11,796 bases of DNA, taken from contig SKZG01000591.1 in NCBI GenBank assembly GCA_007127495.1, positions 1-11,796 on the forward strand. Direction: 5' to 3'. The first letter of the stretch is position 1. Each line of letters starts with the position of its first letter. The notes beneath the pieces were generated by a model. That model saw only the letters and a program-made list of their open reading frames with translations, made no database searches and was not told the DNA's origin. Shown here one piece after another: positions 6,917-11,796 of this stretch. Both the position numbers and the translations under genes were made by a program. This DNA comes from Planctomycetales bacterium (GTDB taxonomy: Bacteria; Planctomycetota; Planctomycetia; Pirellulales; Thermoguttaceae).

Positions 6917-7861
6917 TTATCGAAAGAGCCTACTAACCGACTCGTTGCGGTGAATTCGCTTGATCGCCTCCCCGAGCAGGGGGGCTACGCTCAGCACCGT
7001 CACCTGCGGAGCATCGTTTTTGGCAGCCAGCGGGATGGTGTCGGTCAAAATTAGGCCGTCGATGGGCGCCTGTCCGAGCCTTTCGAACGCTGAGGCGCAT
7101 AGGATGCCATGCGTGGCCGCCACGTAAATCGTCTTGGCGCCGCGTTCATGCATCACTTGGGCAGCCCCGCAAATGGACCCTCCGGTACTGATCATATCGT
7201 CGAAAATCAGGACGGTCTTGCCTTCGACCTCGGCGCCGATGATGTGTTGCTGCCGCGTGTGTTCGGCGCTGGTTCTTCGTTTGTCGATGATCGCCAGATG
7301 CCCTCCCAGCCGATGCAGGTGTGTCAGGGCCCTCTTGATGCTCCCTTCGTCCGGGCTGACGACAACGAGGCTCTCCGGATCGAGACCAAGGGTCGCGATG
7401 TGTTCGTCGAGGACCGGCGCGGCGTACAGGTGATCGACGGGAATGTCGAAGAACCCCTGAACCTGGGCGGCGTGCAAGTCCATGGCAATCACACGGTCGG
7501 CGCCGGCCCGGTCAATGAGATTGGCAATCAATTTGGCCGTGATCGGCACCCGGCCCTCATCCTTGCGGTCTTGCCTCGCGTATCCGAAATACGGAACGAC
7601 CGCCGTGATGCGCTCGGCGCTCGCCCGCTTGAAACTGTCGATCATGATCAACAGCTCCATAAGGTTCTCGTTGACCGGCGGGCAGGTGGGCTGGATGAGG
7701 AACACGTCGCGACCGCGCACGTCTTCGTCGATCTTGCAAGAAATCTCGCCATCGGGGAAGTTTCCCGCAATCACACGGCCAAGTGGAAGCCCGAGGTACT
7801 CACAGACCCTTCGTGCCAAGGCGGGGTGTGCGCGACCGGAAAAAAGTTTCATCGAATTCAT
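6917..7861 (-). CDS. prs: Ribose-phosphate pyrophosphokinase (PRPP synthetase)
   Basis: Makes 5-phosphoribosyl 1-pyrophosphate from ribose 5-phosphate and ATP for nucleotide, His, Trp and NAD synthesis. The 314-residue product from ATG 7861 matches the class I length. Motifs: FPDGEISCKIDEDVRGRDVF near the N-terminus, GYARQDRK (ATP site), DLHAAQVQGFFDIPVDHL with the catalytic-region His, SPDEGSIKRA (ribose-5-phosphate site), IDKRR (flexible loop) and the PRPP-binding DDMISTGGS. The frame extends upstream to 8032, but that would overlap glmU and adds Gly-rich noise. A second ATG at 7852 (MKLFSG) is equally plausible; no strong Shine-Dalgarno decides between them. It follows glmU by 32 bp, a pairing conserved in other phyla, and is followed by rplY. 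Confidence 0.95.
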   Translation of the reverse strand: MNSMKLFSGRAHPALARRVCEYLGLPLGRVIAGNFPDGEISCKIDEDVRGRDVFLIQPTCPPVNENLMELLIMIDSFKRASAERITAVVPYFGYARQDRKDEGRVPITAKLIANLIDRAGADRVIAMDLHAAQVQGFFDIPVDHLYAAPVLDEHIATLGLDPESLVVVSPDEGSIKRALTHLHRLGGHLAIIDKRRTSAEHTRQQHIIGAEVEGKTVLIFDDMISTGGSICGAAQVMHERGAKTIYVAATHGILCASAFERLGQAPIDGLILTDTIPLAAKNDAPQVTVLSVAPLLGEAIKRIHRNESVSRLFR

Positions 7862-7893
7862 GGTTTCAAGTGATTCCGCCTGAAGTAGCTTAG

Positions 7894-8640
7894 TCAGGGG
7901 CTGACGCCCCCCTGTAATGCGGCCTCCACCACCTCCAGTTCCGCCGGCGTATTCACCCCAATCGCCTCGCAAGGCTGCAAGACGTTCAGAGCCCGAACCT
8001 CGACTCCCTGACCGATCATGATGCCCGGGCAATCGGTAAGATAGTGTTCTCGCTGGGCGTTGTCGTTGCCGACTTCTCCGAGTGCGCGCAGCAAGGGTTT
8101 GGGGGCGAACACGTAGTAACTCATGTTGACCTCGTTGATTTGAAGCTGCTGTTCCGTCGCGTCCTTTTCTTCAACGATGCCGAGGAACGTTCCCTCCTCG
8201 CTGCGAAGGATTCGCCCCAGGCCCGTTGGGTCCTCCTTCTCAACCGTTCCCAAGATACAGCCGGCGGGCTTCCTTTCATATTCGGCGAGCAAGGCGGCGA
8301 TCGATTCGGCCTGCATCAAAGGGGCGTCGCCGGCGACGACCATGACGGGCCCCTCGTGCGGTTCAATGACGTGCCGACAGGCCATCACCGCATGCCCCGT
8401 CCCTAGTTGCTCGCGTTGCACGACGAACTCCAGATCGGGTTGGCCGGCCAGGGCTTGACGCACCAACTCTTCGCGATATCCCACCACGACAACAATGCGG
8501 TCCATGCCCCCCTTGCGGAGCGACTGTAACACATAATCGATCATCGGTCGCCCCCCGACCTCGATGAGCACCTTAGGCAAATCGGATTTCATCCGGGTTC
8601 CCTTGCCCGCGGCAAGCACAATAGCGAGGTTTTCAGGCAT
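7894..8640 (-). CDS. glmU: GlmU-like UDP-GlcNAc pyrophosphorylase domain only (no acetyltransferase domain)
   Basis: Nucleotidyltransferase that by homology joins UTP and GlcNAc-1-phosphate into UDP-GlcNAc, the precursor of peptidoglycan and lipopolysaccharide. The 248 residues cover only the Rossmann-like uridylyltransferase half of GlmU. Motifs: LAAGKGTRMKSDLPKVL (residues 9-25), QLGTGHAV, GDAPL (GDVPL in E. coli), DPTGLGRI, IVEEKDAT, an EVN (equivalent to the E. coli EIN) and GVNTPAEL. The left-handed beta-helix acetyltransferase half (another ~200 residues) is absent: a stop occurs right after the linker helix and prs begins 32 bp later. I see no remnant of hexapeptide repeats. The ATG at 8640 lacks a Shine-Dalgarno. 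It is the first gene of the minus-strand cluster, divergent from ffh. Specificity for GlcNAc-1-P rather than another sugar phosphate is inferred. Confidence 0.9.
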   Translation of the reverse strand: MPENLAIVLAAGKGTRMKSDLPKVLIEVGGRPMIDYVLQSLRKGGMDRIVVVVGYREELVRQALAGQPDLEFVVQREQLGTGHAVMACRHVIEPHEGPVMVVAGDAPLMQAESIAALLAEYERKPAGCILGTVEKEDPTGLGRILRSEEGTFLGIVEEKDATEQQLQINEVNMSYYVFAPKPLLRALGEVGNDNAQREHYLTDCPGIMIGQGVEVRALNVLQPCEAIGVNTPAELEVVEAALQGGVSP

Positions 8641-8720
8641 GTGTACGAATTGGGGCTTATGACAAAGGCGGTAGGCGGACTCCGACTCCGGGCGACCTGT
8701 CCATGGCCACCAAGGTGGTT

Positions 8721-8730
8721 ATTCTATATA
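8721..8730 (-). promoter_or_regulatory. Weak -10-like element for glmU operon
   Basis: Minus-strand TATATAGAAT, preceded by TGAGC, is the most AT-rich block upstream of glmU, about 80 bases before the ATG. No good -35 is found at 16-18 bases. A CCACC/GGTGG dyad follows at 8707-8718, close to where transcription would begin. Tentative. Confidence 0.25.
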
Positions 8731-8850
8731 GCTCACCTGGGTAGTATTCTGCGTTCATCGGGCCGTTACCGTGCCCGACAACGCGCATTTTGCCGCACAG
8801 CGCCGGATCGGACCAGTAGGGGCGAATGGTTTCGGCTCGTTGACAAAACG

Positions 8851-8872
8851 ATTTCTCGCGATTTCTCGCGAG
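8851..8872. repeat. Tandem 10-bp repeat with CTCGCGAG palindrome
   Basis: ATTTCTCGCG occurs twice in direct succession (8851-8870), and the second copy runs into a perfect CTCGCGAG palindrome (8865-8872). It lies just upstream of the ffh promoter candidate, a position suited to a regulator site. Function unproven. Confidence 0.6.
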
Positions 8873-8875
8873 GCA

Positions 8876-8905
8876 TTGCCAAACCGGGGGCGTTTTCGGT
8901 ACACT
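8876..8905 (+). promoter_or_regulatory. Sigma70-like promoter candidate for ffh-rpsP-trmD
   Basis: TTGCCA (8876-8881), an 18-base spacer, then TACACT (8900-8905). This would start transcription near 8912 and give a leader of about 74 bases before the ffh ATG. A TTGACA at 8840-8845 lacks a -10 at the right distance. Confidence 0.5.
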
Positions 8906-8985
8906 AAGGGATTCCGCGCCCCGGGACCGCCCGCGGCCTGCGTAACACGCACTGACCGACACGCCAAGAACCGCCAAACGGCGCC

Positions 8986-10479
8986 ATGTTTGAATCGCTC
9001 CAGAAAAGCCTGAATTCTGCGATCCGCACCTTGCGCGGCCGGGGAAAGCTCACCGAGGCGAACATGCGCGACGGGCTGGGCCTCGTCGAACAGGCGCTGC
9101 TCGAAGCCGACGTCAGCCTCCCGGTGGTCAAGGATTTCGTCACTCGCGTGGCGGACCAAGCGGTGGGCGGGAAGGTTCTCAAGTCGCTCGACCCCGGGCA
9201 GCAGTTGATCGGGATCGTGTACCAGGAATTGCAGCGGCTGATGGGGCCGGTGGACCACTCGCTCCATTTACGCGCCGACGGTCCCTCGGTATTGATGCTG
9301 TGCGGGTTGCAAGGCTCCGGAAAGACGACCACCTGCGGAAAACTGGGCAGGTTGCTCCACGAGCGCGGCCGCAAGCCCATGCTCGTCGCCGCTGACTTGC
9401 AGCGTCCTGCGGCCATTCATCAGCTTCAGGTCCTCGGCGAGCAGTTGGGGCTCCCGGTCTTTGCCGACCTCGATGCGCAAGACCCCGTCGCGCTGTGTCA
9501 GGCGGCCGTGCGGGAGGCGAAAAGCGGAGTCGCCGACGTGGTCGTGCTCGACACGGCCGGCCGCCTGCACGTCGACGACGAACTGATGCAGCAGTTGGGC
9601 CGCATCGACCGGAGGGTCCAGCCCGAGCAGGTTTACCTGGTGGTCGACGCCATGACCGGCCAGGACGCCGTCCTCAGCGCCAAGGCCTTCAACGAGGCGC
9701 TGGAATTGGACGGCGTCATTATGACGAAGCTCGATGGCGATGCCCGGGGCGGGGCCGCGCTATCGGTGAAACACGTCACCGGGGTGCCGGTGAAGTTCGT
9801 CGGAACCGGAGAGCATCTCGACGCGCTCGAGGAGTTCCACCCCGACCGCATGGCCAGCCGCATTCTCGGCATGGGCGACGTGGTCAGTTTAGTGGAGCAG
9901 GCGCAACGCAAGTTCGACCAGGACGAGATGGCCGCACAAGAGGAGCGGCTGCGCAAGGGTGAGTTCACCCTGGACGACTTCAAGAAACTGCTCGGCCAAA
10001 CCTCGAAACTCGGCCCGATGAACAAGGTGATGAGCATGATCCCCGGCATGGGGCAGCTCAGCGACATGATGGGCGACGTCGACGCCGAGAAGGACATGAA
10101 GCGGCTGCGAGGCATCGTCGATTCCATGACGCCCGACGAGCGGCGGAACCCCTCGCGCATCATCGACCCAAGCCGCCGCCGGCGGATCGCCGAGGGCGCC
10201 GGAGTGCAGCCGCACGAAGTCAACGAACTGGTCAAGCAGTTCGACGGCATTGCCGACATCATGAAGAAGATGTCCAGCATGGGCATGCGCGACCGCATGA
10301 AAGCCATGCAGGAAATGACACAAGGCGGGATGCTGGGCCCCGGCGGCCGCATTGCAAAGCAAAAAAAAGGGACCGGAAAACGGCTCACCCCGCAGGAGCG
10401 GGCGAAACAGAAGAAGCTTCGGGACCGAGAGGCCCGGCAGCGAAAACGAGAAAAAAAACAACAAAAACGACAACGATAG
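8986..10479 (+). CDS. ffh: Signal recognition particle protein Ffh (SRP54), with basic tail
   Basis: GTPase that binds signal sequences and SRP RNA and delivers nascent membrane proteins to FtsY. The 497 residues contain the N domain (1-95), then the G domain with G1 [10 protein letters not shown] (107-116), DLQRPAA (138-144), G3 DTAGR (189-193), G4 TKLD (247-250) and GTGE (273-276). The Met-rich M domain (about 300-445) contains [15 protein letters not shown] and [11 protein letters not shown], where GAG replaces the usual GSG. The last ~40 residues are extremely Lys/Arg/Gln-rich and their DNA carries two runs of eight A (10361-10368, 10451-10458). ATG 8986 gives the typical MFESL N-terminus; no Shine-Dalgarno is visible. 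It is the first gene of ffh-rpsP-trmD, 87 bp before rpsP. Confidence 0.97.
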   Translation: MFESLQKSLNSAIRTLRGRGKLTEANMRDGLGLVEQALLEADVSLPVVKDFVTRVADQAVGGKVLKSLDPGQQLIGIVYQELQRLMGPVDHSLHLRADGPSVLMLCGLQGSGKTTTCGKLGRLLHERGRKPMLVAADLQRPAAIHQLQVLGEQLGLPVFADLDAQDPVALCQAAVREAKSGVADVVVLDTAGRLHVDDELMQQLGRIDRRVQPEQVYLVVDAMTGQDAVLSAKAFNEALELDGVIMTKLDGDARGGAALSVKHVTGVPVKFVGTGEHLDALEEFHPDRMASRILGMGDVVSLVEQAQRKFDQDEMAAQEERLRKGEFTLDDFKKLLGQTSKLGPMNKVMSMIPGMGQLSDMMGDVDAEKDMKRLRGIVDSMTPDERRNPSRIIDPSRRRRIAEGAGVQPHEVNELVKQFDGIADIMKKMSSMGMRDRMKAMQEMTQGGMLGPGGRIAKQKKGTGKRLTPQERAKQKKLRDREARQRKREKKQQKRQR

Positions 10480-10554
10480 GCTTCGTTTGTACGCACGCCG
10501 CCGGCCTTCCGACCGAGCGGTGGCGAGTGCGGGCGAAGAATACCCAACCCCATT

Positions 10555-10558
10555 GGAG
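10555..10558 (+). promoter_or_regulatory. Ribosome binding site supporting the rpsP GTG start
   Basis: GGAG lies 8 bases before GTG 10567. That start gives the canonical S16 N-terminus, AVRIRMKKLGRR. Confidence 0.55.
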
Positions 10559-10566
10559 AAAACCGC

Positions 10567-10956
10567 GTGGCAGTAAGAATTCGCATGAAAAAACTCGGCC
10601 GGCGCCACCGACCGTTCTATCGCATTTGCGTGACGGACGCTCGCCGGCCCCGCGACGGGCGCATGCTCGAGGAGCTGGGCACCTACGATCCGCTGATCCC
10701 CGAGACCGACGCTCGCGCGATCCTCAACGGCGAGCGGATCGCCTACTGGCTTTCCGTCGGCGCGCAGCCGTCGGAGAAGGTCGGGGTGTTGATCAAGAAG
10801 TACGGTGCCGACGGCTCGCACCTGGAGGCGCAACGGCAGGCACTGGACCGGTTGGCGCAAAGTCGGCGGCGCACCGCGCCGGTCGTGGTCGCTCCAGCGG
10901 CCGGTGACACCCCAGCCGAGGAGCCGGCGGAAACCGAGGGCGCCGCCGCCGAGTAA
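10567..10956 (+). CDS. rpsP: 30S ribosomal protein S16 (GTG start)
   Basis: Early-binding small-subunit protein needed for 30S assembly. Residues 1-80 are canonical S16: AVRIRMKKLGRRHRPFYRI, then DARRPRDGRMLEELGTYDP, then RIAYWLSVGAQPSEKV. At 129 residues it is longer than the usual 80-90; the last ~30 residues are Ala/Pro/Glu-rich and acidic (GDTPAEEPAETEGAAAE). The GTG start is the only one that keeps the conserved N-terminus. It follows ffh by 87 bp and precedes trmD by 107 bp, as in the classic ffh-rpsP-rimM-trmD-rplS order but without rimM. Confidence 0.97.
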   Translation: MAVRIRMKKLGRRHRPFYRICVTDARRPRDGRMLEELGTYDPLIPETDARAILNGERIAYWLSVGAQPSEKVGVLIKKYGADGSHLEAQRQALDRLAQSRRRTAPVVVAPAAGDTPAEEPAETEGAAAE

Positions 10957-11063
10957 ACGGTGGAACGGCTCAAAAGGGGCCGTCACGGTTGACGCGGCTT
11001 GGCCCTGAGGAATGCCCGGAAGCCGCTGTCACAGCGCGCGCCCGTCGCCTAAACGAACCAACT
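10957..11063 (+). promoter_or_regulatory. rpsP-trmD spacer with hairpins (rimM position)
   Basis: This 107-bp spacer stands where rimM is usually found. It can form ACGGC/GCCGT (10965-10983, loop 9) and a perfect 7-bp GCGGCTT/AAGCCGC stem (10994-11026, 19-base loop with further weak pairing). Neither is followed by a T-run. The pair could modulate how much trmD is made relative to rpsP; this is inferred. Confidence 0.4.
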
Positions 11064-11756
11064 ATGCGCTTCGACGTGCTCACTTTGTTCCCTGAGATAT
11101 TCCAGAGCTACCTGGGGCAGAGCCTTTTGAAGCGGGCGATTGAACGCGAGCTGGTTGACGTCGCCCTACATAACATTCGCGATTGGACGAAAGATAAGCA
11201 TCATTCGGTGGATGACCGGCCGTTTGGCGGGGGGCCGGGCATGGTGATGAAAGTGGACCCCGTGGTCGAGTGTGTCGAAGCTGTTCGCGGCCGCAGCGCT
11301 CACCCGGGCCACTTGGTCATGCTGACGCCCCAGGGGCAGCGACTCGACCAGCCTGCCGTGGAGCGGTTGGCCGGGCACCGCCGGTTATTGCTCCTATGTG
11401 GGCGATACGAGGGTTTTGACGAACGCATCCGGCAGATACTCCAGCCCGAGGAAATATCGATTGGCGATTATGTGCTCAACGGAGGAGAAGTGGCCGCCAT
11501 GGCCGTAATCGACGCGACCATCCGCCTGGTGCCCGGCGTGTTGGGCGACGAGGACAGCAGCCAGTTCGACTCGTTTTCGGGCGGGCTCCGGCGGCTGGAG
11601 TTTGCCCAGTACACCCGGCCGCGCGAATACCGCGGCCTGGAAGTGCCCGACGTTTTGCTTAGCGGGAATCACGACGAGATTGCCCGCTGGCGCGAGAAGG
11701 ACGCGCGGCAACGGACGCAACAACGCCGTCCCGACCTGCTCGCCGAGAATGAATAA
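11064..11756 (+). CDS. trmD: tRNA (guanine-N1)-methyltransferase TrmD
   Basis: SPOUT-family enzyme that makes m1G37 in tRNA with S-adenosylmethionine, preventing +1 frameshifts. The 230-residue product begins MRFDVLTLFPEIF. It contains GGGPGMVMKVDPV (55-67), LLLCGRYEGFDERI (109-122), the trefoil-knot SAM site ISIGDYVLNGGE (131-142), Arg154 in IRLVPG, and catalytic Asp169 in the DSF motif, then TRPREYRGLEVPDVLLSGNH. ATG 11064 is chosen; an in-frame TTG at 10989 would add 25 residues with no family resemblance. No Shine-Dalgarno is visible. It is the third gene of ffh-rpsP-trmD, with rimM absent. Confidence 0.97.
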   Translation: MRFDVLTLFPEIFQSYLGQSLLKRAIERELVDVALHNIRDWTKDKHHSVDDRPFGGGPGMVMKVDPVVECVEAVRGRSAHPGHLVMLTPQGQRLDQPAVERLAGHRRLLLLCGRYEGFDERIRQILQPEEISIGDYVLNGGEVAAMAVIDATIRLVPGVLGDEDSSQFDSFSGGLRRLEFAQYTRPREYRGLEVPDVLLSGNHDEIARWREKDARQRTQQRRPDLLAENE

Positions 11757-11769
11757 ATGAATAGACGGA

Positions 11770-11792
11770 CGGGGCGACTGCCTCTTGCCCCG
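11770..11792 (+). promoter_or_regulatory. GC-rich hairpin after trmD
   Basis: CGGGGC/GCCCCG, extendable by a G-T and an A-T pair, with a 7-base loop, starts 13 bases after the trmD stop. The window ends four bases later, so whether a T-run follows (terminator) or another gene such as rplS (leader structure) cannot be seen. Confidence 0.35.
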
Positions 11793-11796
11793 GACC

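Larger units (their letters stand above)
8641..8985. other. Divergent intergenic region between glmU and ffh
   Basis: 345 bp without a supported gene. It holds a sigma70-like promoter candidate toward ffh, a weaker AT-rich -10-like block toward glmU, a tandem 10-bp repeat with a CTCGCGAG palindrome, and a CCACC-AA-GGTGG dyad (8707-8718). The conserved core of bacterial SRP RNA (the GGAA-loop region) is not seen here, although ffh is adjacent. Confidence 0.6.

Noticed and set aside
7862..8032. Upstream extension of prs to 8032
   Set aside because: It would overlap the glmU coding end and adds Gly/Arg-rich sequence unlike any PRPP synthetase N-terminus.
8641..8907. 88-codon plus-strand ORF in the glmU-ffh gap
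   Set aside because: GTG start adjacent to glmU, no ribosome binding site, no recognisable motifs, and it runs through the ffh promoter candidate.
8641..8985. SRP RNA (ffs) gene beside ffh
   Set aside because: The conserved GGAA-tetraloop core and flanking asymmetric loop are not recognisable on either strand.
9889..10986. 365-codon minus-strand ORF opposite ffh and rpsP
   Set aside because: Antisense shadow; its His/Leu-rich composition reflects the codons of the real genes.
11757..11796. ATG right after the trmD stop as the start of the next gene
   Set aside because: Only 13 codons are visible (MNRRTGRLPLAPD), unlike the rplS N-terminus, and they coincide with a GC hairpin; undecidable from this window.

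Overview
This GC-rich window is an ordinary, densely packed housekeeping segment of a bacterial chromosome. Several traits fit the Planctomycetes (Pirellulales/Thermogutta-like relatives): an L9 protein with a long basic N-terminal extension, a one-domain GlmU, ribosomal-protein operons missing rpsR and rimM, and several genes without a Shine-Dalgarno sequence. That placement is an inference from gene content and remembered family features, not from a search.

Layout. (1) Positions 1-2338, plus strand: the 3' part of a large fused flavin/iron-sulfur diaphorase (NuoE + a second thioredoxin-like [2Fe-2S] domain + NuoF + 2[4Fe-4S] ferredoxin), of the kind that serves as the NAD(P)(H) module of HydABC/Hnd hydrogenases or formate dehydrogenases. 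Its 5' end lies outside the window. (2) Positions 8640 down to 2320, minus strand: eight co-directional genes, glmU(N-terminal domain only)-prs-rplY/ctc-pth-rpsF-ssb-rplI-dnaB. This joins two clusters that are familiar in other bacteria (glmU-prs-ctc-pth and rpsF-ssb-[rpsR]-rplI-dnaB); rpsR is missing. The final gene, dnaB, overlaps the convergent diaphorase gene by 19 bp. (3) Positions 8641-8985: a 345-bp divergent intergenic region with a good sigma70-like promoter candidate toward ffh and a weaker one toward glmU. (4) Positions 8986-11756, plus strand: ffh-rpsP-trmD; rimM, usually found between rpsP and trmD, is missing and a 107-bp hairpin-containing spacer sits there instead. rplS may follow beyond the right edge.

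How the genes work together: most serve translation and its quality control (S6, S16, L9, L25, Pth, TrmD), protein targeting (Ffh), replication (DnaB, SSB) and precursor supply (PRPP; UDP-GlcNAc for cell envelope). The diaphorase is metabolically separate and belongs to an operon lying to the left.

No RNA gene, CRISPR array, insertion sequence or phage feature was seen, and I found no convincing undescribed system. The points of interest are gene fusion and domain loss, missing operon members, unusual protein tails, and structured spacers.
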